Of a DNA stretch of 47,204 nucleotides, positions 24,081 to 35,571 are shown one piece after another (position 1 is the first letter of the stretch; every line of letters starts with the position of its first letter). The notes under the pieces were generated by a model that was not told where the DNA came from, did not search any database, and worked only from the letters and a program-made list of their open reading frames with translations. A program made the position numbers and the translations under genes. Location of the stretch: contig DAIMGT010000024.1 in NCBI GenBank assembly GCA_036723735.1, positions 1 to 47,204 on the forward strand, in the 5' to 3' direction. This stretch comes from UBA4656 sp002405525 (GTDB lineage Bacteria > Pseudomonadota > Gammaproteobacteria > Xanthomonadales > Ahniellaceae).

Positions 24081-25079
24081 ATGCCATCGCCCGACGCCCA
24101 GACCTCCGCTCCGCGCCCGCGCCGCGTCATGGTGCTCGGCGCGACCGGCAGCATCGGCCGCGCCGCGGTGGCGGAACTGCTGCGCCGCGGGCATGCGGTG
24201 GCGTGCTTCGTGCGGCCCGGCACCACCGGTCGCGCGTGGCTTCCGTCGGGCGTCGACCTGCGCGAGGGCGACATCACGCGACCCGGCGCGTTCGCACGTG
24301 ACGGGCTGCGCGGCGAGTCCTTCGACGCGGTGCTGTCCTGCCTCGCCTCGCGCACCGGCGCGCCGCGCGACGCGTGGGCGATCGACCACGATGCGCAGCG
24401 CCTCGCGCTGGACGCCGCGCGCGAGGCCGGCGTGCCGCACTTCGTGCTGCTGTCGGCGATCTGCGTGCAGAAGCCGCGGCTGGCGTTCCAGCACGCCAAG
24501 CTCGCGTTCGAGCAGGCGCTGAAGGATTCCGGGCTGGCCTGGACCATCGTCCGCCCCACCGCGTTCTTCAAGTCGCTGTCCGGGCAGGTCGAGCGCGTGC
24601 GCGCCGGCCGACCGTTCCTGCTGTTCGGCGACGGCGCGCTCACCGCCTGCAAGCCGATCAGCGACCGCGACCTCGCGGCCTTCCTGGTCGACTGCATCGA
24701 GGACCCGTCGCGGCGCGGCCGGGTGCTGCCGATCGGCGGGCCGGGCCCGGCGATCACGCCGCGCGAGCAGGCCATGATGCTGTTCGAACTGCTCGACCGC
24801 CCGGCGCGCGTGCGCCGCGTGCCGGTGGCGATGCTGGATGCGATCATCGGCGTGCTGTCGCTGCTCGGGCGGATCGTGCCTGCGCTGGCCGAAAAGGCCG
24901 AGCTGGCGCGCATCGGCCGCTACTACGCCACCGAGTCGATGCTGGTGCTCGATCCCGCCAGCGGCCGCTACGACGCCGACGCCACGCCGTCGAGCGGGCG
25001 CGACACCCTGCGCGGCCACTACGCGCGGATGCTGCGCGGCGAAGTCGGCGACGACCGCGGCGACCACGCGGTGTTCTGA
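24081..25079 (+). CDS. bciA: BciA-like divinyl (bacterio)chlorophyllide 8-vinyl reductase homologue
   Basis: 332 aa atypical SDR. The NADP-binding site is VLGATGSIG at about 18-26. From residue 90 to the end nearly every hallmark of the BciA/plant DVR family is present: SCLASRTG, FVLLSAICVQKP, IVRPTAFFKSLSGQVE, ACKPISDRDLAAF, VLPIGGPGPAITPREQ, IGRYYATESMLVLDP, TPSSGRDTL, and the terminal AVF. BciA reduces the C8 vinyl group of divinyl chlorophyllide with NADPH in (bacterio)chlorophyll synthesis. No other bch, puf or crt gene is in the window, so the host may be phototrophic with its cluster elsewhere, or this homologue has another substrate. It follows regBA by 54 bp on the same strand. Confidence 0.82.
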   Translation: MPSPDAQTSAPRPRRVMVLGATGSIGRAAVAELLRRGHAVACFVRPGTTGRAWLPSGVDLREGDITRPGAFARDGLRGESFDAVLSCLASRTGAPRDAWAIDHDAQRLALDAAREAGVPHFVLLSAICVQKPRLAFQHAKLAFEQALKDSGLAWTIVRPTAFFKSLSGQVERVRAGRPFLLFGDGALTACKPISDRDLAAFLVDCIEDPSRRGRVLPIGGPGPAITPREQAMMLFELLDRPARVRRVPVAMLDAIIGVLSLLGRIVPALAEKAELARIGRYYATESMLVLDPASGRYDADATPSSGRDTLRGHYARMLRGEVGDDRGDHAVF

Positions 25080-25111
25080 GTTCCGGCCCGCGGGGCATGC
25101 GCCAGCAGCAG

Positions 25112-25132
25112 CGCCGGCGTCGTTTGCCGGCG
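25112..25132. terminator. Hairpin between convergent bciA and ilvN
   Basis: CGCCGGC and GCCGGCG form a 7-bp stem around GTCGTTT in the 133-bp convergent gap. It is a plausible bidirectional terminator, though only a weak T content is nearby. Confidence 0.4.
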
Positions 25133-25212
25133 GGATCGATCACGTCCCGCGACGGCCACCCTGCCGAACTCGCACGGGCCCCCGCCGCTGCGGTCGCGAG
25201 CGGTGCTGCGTC

Positions 25213-25758
25213 CTACAGCGCCTCGGCGCCGCGACTGATCGCCACCACGCCGGTGCGCGAGTACTCGACCATGCCGAGCGGGATCATCAGGTCGACGAAA
25301 GCGTCGATCTTCTGCGGCGCGCCGGTGAGCTCGAAGATGAACGAGGTGTGGGTGATGTCGATCACCCGCGCGCGGAAAACCTCCGAAAGGCGCAGGGCTT
25401 CGGCGCGCTTGTCGCCGTCGCCGCACACCTTGACCAGCGCCATCTCGCGCTCCAGGCCTGGCTTGTCGACCGCGAGGTCGACCACCCGCTGCACCGGGAT
25501 CAGGCGCCCGAGCTGGGCCTTGATCTGCTCGATGATCGCCGGCGTGCCGCGGGTGACGATGGTGATGCGCGAGGTGTGCTTCTGGTGGTCGGTCTCGGCC
25601 ACCGTCAGCGATTCGATGTTGTAGCCGCGACCGGTGAACAGGCCGACCACGCGCGCGAGCGCGCCGACCTCGTTGTCGACCAGGATGGCGAGCGTGGCCT
25701 TGGTCTCGCGCTCGGCGGCGTCGACCAGGAAGTAGGCGGAGGCGGGTTGGGTGGTCAT
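25213..25758 (-). CDS. ilvN: Acetolactate synthase, regulatory small subunit
   Basis: 181 aa regulatory subunit (IlvN/IlvH). The N-terminal ACT domain reads LAILVDNEVGALARVVGLFTGRGYNIESL; the C-terminal ACT-like domain includes FRARVIDITHTSFIFELTG and ends GMVEYSRTGVVAISRG. It confers valine feedback and activates the catalytic subunit. The C-terminal half matches the alphaproteobacterial type as I remember it better than the shorter beta/gamma type. It lies 89 bp after ilvB in the same direction, with a palindromic repeat in the gap. Confidence 0.93.
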   Translation of the reverse strand: MTTQPASAYFLVDAAERETKATLAILVDNEVGALARVVGLFTGRGYNIESLTVAETDHQKHTSRITIVTRGTPAIIEQIKAQLGRLIPVQRVVDLAVDKPGLEREMALVKVCGDGDKRAEALRLSEVFRARVIDITHTSFIFELTGAPQKIDAFVDLMIPLGMVEYSRTGVVAISRGAEAL

Positions 25759-25789
25759 GGGTTCAGGGGGTCGGCGGTGTTTCGGAGCC

Positions 25790-25816
25790 GGTGCATTTCG
25801 CTGCGCTCATTGCACC
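25790..25816. repeat. Palindromic repeat family A, copy 1 (between ilvB and ilvN)
   Basis: A 27-bp imperfect palindrome with GGTGCA and TGCACC ends and the core TCGCTGCG. Copies with a few differences lie at 46632-46658 (opposite orientation) and 46850-46874. It sits inside the ilvBN operon, where an RNA hairpin could influence the ratio of the two subunits. Confidence 0.7.
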
Positions 25817-25847
25817 CTGCGGAGCTACGCATCCGGCAAGCATGCGC

Positions 25848-27602
<1,755 letters not shown>

Positions 27603-27739
27603 CTTCCACCCCGCGGCAGTCGCCGCCCTGGTCCGGGGCCGCTGGCGGCGGCCCGTGCTGCGGATGCAGCATCGACGTGATCCCAGAGGCGGCTGGAGTT
27701 GTCAAGCCGACCTTGGGCGACGGCCCGGCCGGCGACGGC

Positions 27740-28396
27740 TCAGCCGGAGTCGATCGCCAGCACGATCCGGGGCTCGACCGGCGATGCCGGCGGCGAGCGA
27801 TGCACGAAGCCGCGCCCTTCCGCGCCGGGCCAGAGGTCGCCGCGCATGGCGGCGAACCAGTGCGGCTCGAGCTGCCCGACCTGCGCCCAGTCGCGCACGT
27901 GGTCGTTGTTGCCGCGCCCCAGCCTGTGGCGGTCGACGGCTTCGTCCGGCAGCCATTGGGTGGCCGGACCGCGATAGGTGCAGATCCAGCGCACGCGCAG
28001 GCGATCGACGTGGAACAGGCGGCAGCCGTCGTTGGCGACCACGTCGAGGCGGACCGCCAGCGGCCCACCGCCGGACTGCGCGCGCGCAACGTCCAGCAGC
28101 CGCGCGATATCGGCGACCCAGCGCGGATCGGGCGCGGCCACACCGGCCAGCCAGCCCGCCAGCCACTGACGCACGTGCGGCGCGGCCGGCCCGCCGGCTG
28201 CCAGGCGCCAGCGTCCCTGGCGCGGCATCGGGAAGGCGAGCCCGTCGATCCAGCGCGCCAGCGACGGCGACAGCCGCCGCCGCCAGGCGATGCACGCGGG
28301 GTCGGCGGCGCCGAACGGGCCGAAGCGCTGCGGATCGTCGACCACGCGGATCGCGGGCCGGGCCGGCGCGGTGACCGCCGCGGCCTCAGCCACCAC
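27740..28396 (-). CDS. DUF1826 protein
   Basis: 218 aa, recognised as DUF1826 by RLFHVDRLRVRWICTYRGPATQWL and the following EAVDRHRLGRGNN. The family is of unknown function and is often found next to COG0523/CobW GTPases under Zur control. The His/Asp/Cys pattern (FHVD, then CTYRG) may form a metal site; that is inference. The start overlaps the upstream 67-aa gene by 11 nt, so they form one transcription unit from the Zur-type promoter. Confidence 0.8.
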   Translation of the reverse strand: MVAEAAAVTAPARPAIRVVDDPQRFGPFGAADPACIAWRRRLSPSLARWIDGLAFPMPRQGRWRLAAGGPAAPHVRQWLAGWLAGVAAPDPRWVADIARLLDVARAQSGGGPLAVRLDVVANDGCRLFHVDRLRVRWICTYRGPATQWLPDEAVDRHRLGRGNNDHVRDWAQVGQLEPHWFAAMRGDLWPGAEGRGFVHRSPPASPVEPRIVLAIDSG

Positions 28397-28589
28397 GGGC
28401 GGCCTGCTCGAACCAGCCGATCACGCGCTGCCGGTGTGCATCGCCGTAGCAGCGCACGAACTGGGCCGTGCGCTCGTGGTCGGCATCGCGCAGTTCGGCC
28501 AGCCGGGCGGCGATGAAGGCCGGCTCCAGCACCAGCCCGCAATCGACCTCGATGCAGCGGCGCCAGGATGCGTAGGTCGCGGGGATCAT
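28386..28589 (-). CDS. Small conserved protein (67 aa) of the zinc unit
   Basis: A short, mostly helical protein (IPATYASWRRCIEVDCG near the start, GDAHRQRVIGWFEQA near the end). I recall similar 65-75 aa proteins of unknown function as companions of COG0523 genes. It has two cysteines (residues 11 and 15). The ATG at 28587-28589 is chosen because a longer frame would run across the Zur-type box. That box begins 7 bp upstream of the ATG, so the transcript must be nearly leaderless. Overlaps the DUF1826 gene. Confidence 0.75.
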   Translation of the reverse strand: MIPATYASWRRCIEVDCGLVLEPAFIAARLAELRDADHERTAQFVRCYGDAHRQRVIGWFEQAARGG

Positions 28590-28596
28590 GCGGAGC

Positions 28597-28609
28597 GTTA
28601 TACTATAAC
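28597..28609. promoter_or_regulatory. Zur-type operator, perfect 13-bp palindrome
   Basis: GTTATACTATAAC is symmetrical about a central C and matches the core of the proteobacterial Zur box (GTTATA-N-TATAAC). It lies in a 27-bp gap between divergent genes, 7 bp from each start codon, and is strikingly AT-rich against its GC-rich surroundings. TATACT and TATAGT within it could be the -10 elements of the two opposing promoters, so Zur bound with zinc would block both. Confidence 0.88.
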
Positions 28610-28616
28610 CTCCGCC

Positions 28617-29894
<1,278 letters not shown>

Positions 29895-29972
29895 TCCGCC
29901 CCGGACGTTCGGCAGGGGCGGCGGCGGCCGGCGTGCCATAGACTGACGCGTTCGCTGCCTCATCCCGACGCC

Positions 29973-32213
29973 ATGATCGCGTTCGTCGCTCCCTTGCTGC
30001 TGTGCGCATCCGCCGCGGCATCCGCGCCAGCCGCGGACGCCGCGCACCTGACGATCGACGGCGTGCCCGACGAGGCCGCCTGGGCGACCGCCCGGGTGTT
30101 CCGCAGCTTCGTCGTTACCGAGCCCTACACCCTCGGCACGCCCGCCCACCCGACCGAAGCGCGGCTGCTGGCCACGCTCGAAGGCATCGCGATCGCTTTC
30201 CGCGCGACCCAGCCGCCCGGGGTGCCGCGCCAGCGCGAACGCACGCCGCGCGATGCGGACATGCCGGGCGATCGCGTCAATGTGTTCATCGACTTCGACG
30301 CCGGACGCAAGGTGGCCTACAACTTCACGGTCGGACTGTCCGGCTCGATTCAGGACGCGACCTGGACCAACGAGGTCTTCTATTCGCCCGACTGGGACGG
30401 CGACTGGCAGGCCGCGGTGACCGAGGATGCCGAGGCCTGGAGCGCGGAAATCCTGCTGCCGTGGTCCATCGCCCCGATGGCGGGCAGCGATGCATCGCGG
30501 CGCTCGGTCGCGGTGCTGTTCGACCGTGTGCTCGGTGCCACCGGCGAGCGCAGCGCGTCGGCGCCGGTGACCTTCACCCGCCCGCGCTTCGTGTCCGACT
30601 TCCCGCGGGTGGAGATCGGCCAGTACGCAGCGTCCGTTCTCGATCTCTTTCCGTACGCCACGGCCACGCACGACCTGCTGGGCGACGCTACCCGGGGCAA
30701 GGCCGGTCTGGACGTGTTCTGGAAACCGTCCGGCGACTTCCAGCTCACCGCGACCCTGAATCCCGACTTCGGCCAGGTCGAGGCCGATGAGCTGGTCGTC
30801 AACTTCGACGCAGTGGAAGCGTTCTTCTCCGACCGTCGCCCGTTCTTCACCGAGAACCAGTCGCTGTTCGACCTGCGAACGCCCGACGAGGGCCAGCTCG
30901 TCTATACGCGCCGCATCGGTGGCCCGCGCGACGATGACCCGGGCCGCGCGGCCGACATCGATGCGGCGCTGAAAGTCACCGGCTCCGCCCGCGGACTGTC
31001 CTGGGGCACGCTGGCGGCGCTGGAATCCGACCACGCCGACGACCTCGGCAGCCTGTTCCTGGCCCAGCGCGTGCAGCGCCCGGGGGAGACGCTGTCGCTG
31101 GGCTGGCTCGGCACCTGGACCGACCGCCCCTTCCTCGCCCGTGAGGCGCTGGTGAACGCGGTCGATGCAACGTGGCGGCCAGGGCCGGAGGTGCTGCTGA
31201 CCGCGCAGGCGATCGCATCGTCGATCGATGCGCCGGACGGTGCGGGCGACGGTACGGGCGGATGGGTCCGCCTCGACCTCACGCCCTCGGCCCGGCTGCG
31301 CCACCAGTTGGAAGCCACCCATTTCGGCGCCGCACTGGACTTCAGCGACATGGGCTTCCAGCGCCGCGCCAGCCTCAACGAGGCCGAGTGGACCACGGTC
31401 TTCCAGCAGTCGGACTTCGATGCCGCCCACTGGCTGCGTGCCGTCACGTGGTACGGCGAAGTGCAGTACCGGACCAACGACCGCGGCGACCGCCTGCCCG
31501 TGGTGCTGATCCCGGAGGTCACCCTGCAGCACGCCGGCGGCGACGAGACCAGCGGCGGCGCCTACCTCGAGAGCGCGGGCTACAACGACCTCATCTCGCG
31601 CGGCAACGGCCTGCTGCGCGTCGAACCCGCCGCCTCGCTTTACGTCGAACATGAAACCGCCCGTCGCGGCGACTGGATCTTCGAAGCAAACCTGAACGCC
31701 TACCGATCCGGCTTCGGGGACCGCGGACTCTACGCCGGCGCCGAAGTGGCCTGGTTCCCTGCCGAGACCTTCAACCTCGCCGCGGAAGCCGGCTGGCTGG
31801 ACAGCGATGCCTGGCTGGTGTGGGAACGCGGCACGCGCTTCGGCGCGTTCGCGCGCACCCAGGCCGACTTCGAACTCGACGCCAACTGGTTCCCCGCCGA
31901 AGCGCAGGAACTGCGCCTGAGGCTGCAGTGGCTGGCGATCGACACCTCGGACCCGCGCGCCTTCGACCTCCGCCCCGACGCACGTCTGCAGCCTTCCGCA
32001 CAGCCGGTCGACGCGTTCTCGATCAACAACTTCGGCGTCCAGCTTCGTTACCGCTGGACCTTCGCCCCGAAGTCCGACCTGTACGCGGTGTACAGCCGCG
32101 GCGGCTTCAGCGAGCGCACCGGTGACCCGCGCGGGATCGACGACCTGTTCCAGGACGCCTTCTCGCTGCGCGACGCCGACCAGTTCCTGATCAAGGTGCG
32201 CTACCGTCTGTGA
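29973..32213 (+). CDS. DUF5916 protein with N-terminal CBM9-like domain, exported
   Basis: 746 aa with a signal peptide (core APLLLCASAAASA). The N-terminal 200 residues form a CBM9-like beta-sandwich (LTIDGVPDEAAW at the start, VNVFIDFDAG, WSAEILLPWS). The DUF5916 region follows with its hallmark TATLNPDFGQVEADELVVNFDAVEAFFSDRRPFFTEN, here cited in two parts (TATLNPDFGQVEADE, then FFSDRRPFFTEN). The second half is strand-rich and ends VRYRL, compatible with an outer-membrane beta barrel. The family is widespread in Xanthomonadales and Bacteroidetes; function unknown, sometimes called membrane-associated hydrolase. Stands alone. Confidence 0.85.
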   Translation: MIAFVAPLLLCASAAASAPAADAAHLTIDGVPDEAAWATARVFRSFVVTEPYTLGTPAHPTEARLLATLEGIAIAFRATQPPGVPRQRERTPRDADMPGDRVNVFIDFDAGRKVAYNFTVGLSGSIQDATWTNEVFYSPDWDGDWQAAVTEDAEAWSAEILLPWSIAPMAGSDASRRSVAVLFDRVLGATGERSASAPVTFTRPRFVSDFPRVEIGQYAASVLDLFPYATATHDLLGDATRGKAGLDVFWKPSGDFQLTATLNPDFGQVEADELVVNFDAVEAFFSDRRPFFTENQSLFDLRTPDEGQLVYTRRIGGPRDDDPGRAADIDAALKVTGSARGLSWGTLAALESDHADDLGSLFLAQRVQRPGETLSLGWLGTWTDRPFLAREALVNAVDATWRPGPEVLLTAQAIASSIDAPDGAGDGTGGWVRLDLTPSARLRHQLEATHFGAALDFSDMGFQRRASLNEAEWTTVFQQSDFDAAHWLRAVTWYGEVQYRTNDRGDRLPVVLIPEVTLQHAGGDETSGGAYLESAGYNDLISRGNGLLRVEPAASLYVEHETARRGDWIFEANLNAYRSGFGDRGLYAGAEVAWFPAETFNLAAEAGWLDSDAWLVWERGTRFGAFARTQADFELDANWFPAEAQELRLRLQWLAIDTSDPRAFDLRPDARLQPSAQPVDAFSINNFGVQLRYRWTFAPKSDLYAVYSRGGFSERTGDPRGIDDLFQDAFSLRDADQFLIKVRYRL

Positions 32214-32406
32214 CCGGATTCCTGCGGGCAGCCGCAGCGCGCTGTTGCTCGCCGGGCGCGATGCGGGCGGGCCGGCCACGCGCCGGCCGGAATGCGGACC
32301 GCTTGCGTCAGGCCTGCGGGCTGCGGCAAGGCTGCGGACAGAACCCTTCCGGTCGTCTGCCTGACGGGATGTCCGGCGGCACCGGACGAACGAGAGGGGG
32401 ATCGCG
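32214..32406. other. Intergenic region with two hairpins
   Basis: 193 bp. CTGCGG-GCAG-CCGCAG at 32222-32237 follows the stop of the DUF5916 gene by 8 bp, and GGCCGGC-N5-GCCGGCC lies at 32270-32288. Either could end the upstream transcript, though no T-tract follows. The promoter of the DUF6498 gene should be in the last 100 bp. Confidence 0.35.
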
Positions 32407-33060
32407 ATGGAAGACGCAATCGAAGCGGCGAACCGGGGACGACGCGACAACGCACGCATCGCGCTGATCGGGCTGCTGCTGGGCAACGCAGCCACCTTGG
32501 GCATGGCCATTGCCCAAGGCTGGTCGATGGGCGCGCTGCTGCTGCCCTACTGGCTGCAGAGCGTGGCGATCGGCGCCTTCAACGTGCGCCGCATCCTGCG
32601 CCTGCGCCGCTTCAGCACCAAAGGGCTGTTCCACGGCGGCGGCCGACCCGTGCCGCGGACCCGCAAGGCGCAGGTGTCCACCGCGCGCTTCTTCGCTTTC
32701 CACTTCGGCGGCTTCCACGTCTTCTACCTGCCGTTCGTCCTGGCCGCCGTGCCGACGGCAGACGAGTGGCCCTGGCTGACCGCTGGCGCGATCGCACTGT
32801 GTCTCGCGCAATGGCGCGAGCACCGCAGCGACCTCGCCGACGACGCCGCCGGCGAGCAGAACCTCGGCGTGCTGATGTTCGCGCCCTACCTGCGCGTGCT
32901 GCCGATGCACATGACAGCCATTTTCGCGATCGGCGCCGACGGACCGGACGCCATGCTGTGGTTCGTCCTGCTCAAGACGCTCGCCGATGTCGGTGCGTGG
33001 TGGATCGACCGCAGCCTTCTGGGGAAGGAAAGCGACGCCGGGACGCACGGCCCGGCCTGA
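32407..33060 (+). CDS. DUF6498 integral membrane protein
   Basis: 217 aa with about six hydrophobic segments. The N-terminal LLLPYWLQSVAIGAFNVRRI and the GGFHVFYLPF segment are typical of DUF6498, a family of unknown function common in Lysobacter relatives. GAGAGGGGG just before the ATG serves as ribosome-binding site. Followed 31 bp later by a strong bidirectional terminator, so it is a single-gene unit. Confidence 0.75.
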   Translation: MEDAIEAANRGRRDNARIALIGLLLGNAATLGMAIAQGWSMGALLLPYWLQSVAIGAFNVRRILRLRRFSTKGLFHGGGRPVPRTRKAQVSTARFFAFHFGGFHVFYLPFVLAAVPTADEWPWLTAGAIALCLAQWREHRSDLADDAAGEQNLGVLMFAPYLRVLPMHMTAIFAIGADGPDAMLWFVLLKTLADVGAWWIDRSLLGKESDAGTHGPA

Positions 33061-33091
33061 GCGGCCGCGCAGGCCAGGCTCGGAGCCTGTG

Positions 33092-33116
33092 AAAAACCCA
33101 CACGCTGTGGGTTTTT
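33092..33116. terminator. Bidirectional rho-independent terminator
   Basis: AAAAACCCACA and TGTGGGTTTTT form a perfect 11-bp stem with a 3-nt loop, A-tract on one side and T-tract on the other. It lies between the convergent DUF6498 and aldolase genes and should stop both. Confidence 0.92.
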
Positions 33117-33213
33117 CCAGTCACGAGTCCGGCACCGGTCCTGACTCGCTCCCGCGAATCATGCCCTCGTGCGCTCGACCCGCGCGCGGGCCAACCCCGC
33201 CGCGACGACCGCC

Positions 33214-34224
33214 TCAGGCCGCCCGAGTCCATCGACCGAGCGCGGCGAGCCCGTTCTCGCGCGCGCGTTGCGCGACGATCTTCTGCGCCGCGGCGAAGTT
33301 GCCCTTCACGTCGGCCGCCCACAGCTTGAGCGCTGCCGACTGCATCGCGCGGCCGTACGAGAACGACAGCGGCCACGGGTGCGGGCCCATCTGGTTCATC
33401 GCGTTGAGGTGCGCGGTCGCGTCCTCGTCGGACTGCCCGCCGGACAGGAACACGATGCCCGGCAGGATCGCCGGCACCGCGGACTTCAGGCAGCGGATCG
33501 TCTCGGCGGCCACCGTCTCGGCGTCGGCCTTCGCGGGACAGTCCTTGCCGGCGATCACCATCGAGGCCTTCAGGATCGTGCCTTCGAGCATCACGTTCTG
33601 CTCGTACAGCGCGCCGAACAGCGAGCGCAGCGTGGCCTCGGTGACGTCGTAGCAGACCTCGATGTCGTGGTCGCCGTCCATCAGCACCTCGGGCTCGACC
33701 ATCGGCACGATGCCGGCTTCCTGGCACAGCGCGGCGTAGCGCGCCAGCGCGTGCGCGTTGGCCTCGATGCAGGTCGACGAGGGCGCGTCCTCGCCGATGG
33801 TGATCACCGCGCGCCACTTGGCGAACTTCGCGCCGATCCGCGCGTATTCCTCCAGCCGCTGGCGCAGGCCATCGAGGCCCTCGGTGACCACCTCGCCGGG
33901 GCAGCCGGCCAGCGGCACCGGGCCCTTGTCGACCTTGATGCCGGGCAGGATGCCGGCATCCATCATGACCTTGGTGAAGGGCACGCCGGCGCGCGTCGAC
34001 TGGCGGATCGTCTCGTCGTAGAGGATCGCGCCGGAGATGTGGTCGCCGAGGTTCGGCGCGGTCAGCAGCATCTCGCGGTAGGCGCGGCGGTTGTCCTCGC
34101 TGTTCTCGACGCCCACGCCCTCGAAGCGCTTCTTGATCGTGTTGGTCGATTCGTCGATCGCGATGATGCCCTTGCCCGGGGCGACCATGGCCTGGGCGAT
34201 GTCGGCGAGTTGTTCGATGCTCAT
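33214..34224 (-). CDS. Fructose-bisphosphate aldolase, class I
   Basis: 336 aa eukaryote-type class I aldolase (Schiff-base mechanism) of glycolysis and gluconeogenesis. The Schiff-base Lys is Lys219 in LEGTILKASMV; Lys136 in GAKFAKWRAV and the phosphate-binding LSGGQSDEDA are also in place. N-terminal GKGIIAIDESTNTIKKRF is textbook. Xanthomonads usually carry this type rather than the E. coli class II enzyme alone. It lies 81 bp after the MFS gene on the same strand and ends before the strong terminator at 33092-33116. Confidence 0.95.
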   Translation of the reverse strand: MSIEQLADIAQAMVAPGKGIIAIDESTNTIKKRFEGVGVENSEDNRRAYREMLLTAPNLGDHISGAILYDETIRQSTRAGVPFTKVMMDAGILPGIKVDKGPVPLAGCPGEVVTEGLDGLRQRLEEYARIGAKFAKWRAVITIGEDAPSSTCIEANAHALARYAALCQEAGIVPMVEPEVLMDGDHDIEVCYDVTEATLRSLFGALYEQNVMLEGTILKASMVIAGKDCPAKADAETVAAETIRCLKSAVPAILPGIVFLSGGQSDEDATAHLNAMNQMGPHPWPLSFSYGRAMQSAALKLWAADVKGNFAAAQKIVAQRARENGLAALGRWTRAA

Positions 34225-34305
34225 GGCGGGCTCGTTGGCAGGCGGCGCGGGCCGATATTGTAGGACGGTTGCCCCGGTGCCGCACGCCGGCGCGGCACGA
34301 CCGGC

Positions 34306-35571
34306 TCAGGCCGCGCGCTGGCCGGGCACCGCCGGGTAGCGCCCCAGCGCGAGCAGGATCACCGCGCCGAACACGAAGCAGCCCGCGGCGACGTAGAGGA
34401 TCGGGTCATAGTGCCCGGTCACGTCGCGCACCCGCCCGTAGACCAGCGGCGAGATCGCCGAGGCGATGCCGAACGGCATGTACAGCATGCCGTAGATCTT
34501 GCCGTAGTGGCGCATGCCGAAGTAGCGCCCGGCGAGGTAGGCGATGAGGTCGCTTTCGGCACCGGCCGCGAAGCCGAGCAGGAACGCTGCGACCATCGCG
34601 AGCTGGAGGGTGAGGCCTGCATCGGCGAGCAGCCAGCACGACACGGCCGGCAGCGACAGGATGGGAAGGACCACGATCGGTGCCCAGAAGCGGTCCAGCA
34701 GCATCCCGGTGAGGATACGCCCGACCAGGATCGACAGGCCCAGCACGCTCATCACGGTGGCCGCCTGTTCGCGCGAGATCGCGTGGTCGGCGAGGATCTG
34801 CTGCATGTTGATGTGCGCGCCGCCGTAGGCGAAGGCCACCGCCGCGATCGAGACGAACATCAGCCAGAAGCGATAGTCGCGGAACGCCTCGCCCAGGGTC
34901 GCACCGGGCAGCACGCCGCCGCTGCTGCCGGCGGCGATCTGCGGCGGGCGCTCCTCCGGCCGCGGCTCGCGGAACAGCAGGAAGCCGACCGGCAGCGCGA
35001 CCAGCAGCGGCAACAGCGCAATCGCGGCGTAGGCGATGCGCCAGCCGAAGGATTCGATCAGCCACACGGTCAGCGGCGGCAGGATCATCGCCGCCAGGCT
35101 GGTGCCCACCAGGGTGATGCCGAGCGCCAGCCCGCGATGGCGGAAGAACCACAGGTTCACCGCGCGCGACCAGGTCACCGGCGTGGAGCCGATGCCGACC
35201 AGGCCGACCAGGAACCAGATCGCGTAGTAGCCGTAGAGCGTCGCCGGCATCGCACCGAACAGCGCGAAGGTGAGCGCGAACGCGGCCAGCGACCACAAGG
35301 CCACCGGGCGAACGCCATAGCGGTCGGCCAGCGAACCGAACACCGGCGCCAGCAGCGAGGCCAGGATGCCGAAGATGGTCACGCCGGCGAAGATCTCGGC
35401 GCGCGACCAGCCGAACTCGGCATTCAGCGGCCCGGCGAAGAACCCGATCGTGTTGAACGGGATCGGCGAGGCCCCGAAGGCCACGCCCAGCATCGCCGCC
35501 AGCAGCACCTTCCAGCCGAGGCGGAATTCCGGATGCGGCGTACCGCGCGGTGCCGATGCCGTTGCGCTCAT
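34306..35571 (-). CDS. Major facilitator superfamily transporter (monocarboxylate/OFA-like)
   Basis: 421 aa with twelve predicted membrane helices. The loop 2-3 signature is FGSLADRYGVRPVA, and the helix 4-5 region reads TPVTWSRAVNLWFFRHRGLALGI, which is typical of the MCT/OFA (oxalate-formate antiporter-like) group. A small organic anion is a likely substrate; nothing here decides which. Upstream of the aldolase gene on the same strand, with an 81-bp gap, so a shared transcript is possible. Confidence 0.85.
   Translation of the reverse strand: MSATASAPRGTPHPEFRLGWKVLLAAMLGVAFGASPIPFNTIGFFAGPLNAEFGWSRAEIFAGVTIFGILASLLAPVFGSLADRYGVRPVALWSLAAFALTFALFGAMPATLYGYYAIWFLVGLVGIGSTPVTWSRAVNLWFFRHRGLALGITLVGTSLAAMILPPLTVWLIESFGWRIAYAAIALLPLLVALPVGFLLFREPRPEERPPQIAAGSSGGVLPGATLGEAFRDYRFWLMFVSIAAVAFAYGGAHINMQQILADHAISREQAATVMSVLGLSILVGRILTGMLLDRFWAPIVVLPILSLPAVSCWLLADAGLTLQLAMVAAFLLGFAAGAESDLIAYLAGRYFGMRHYGKIYGMLYMPFGIASAISPLVYGRVRDVTGHYDPILYVAAGCFVFGAVILLALGRYPAVPGQRAA

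Noticed and set aside
27603..27680. Possible ilvB leader peptide for attenuation
   Set aside because: The frame begins MLHPQHGPPPAAPDQGG, with no Ile/Val/Leu run, and the hairpin there has no T-tract.
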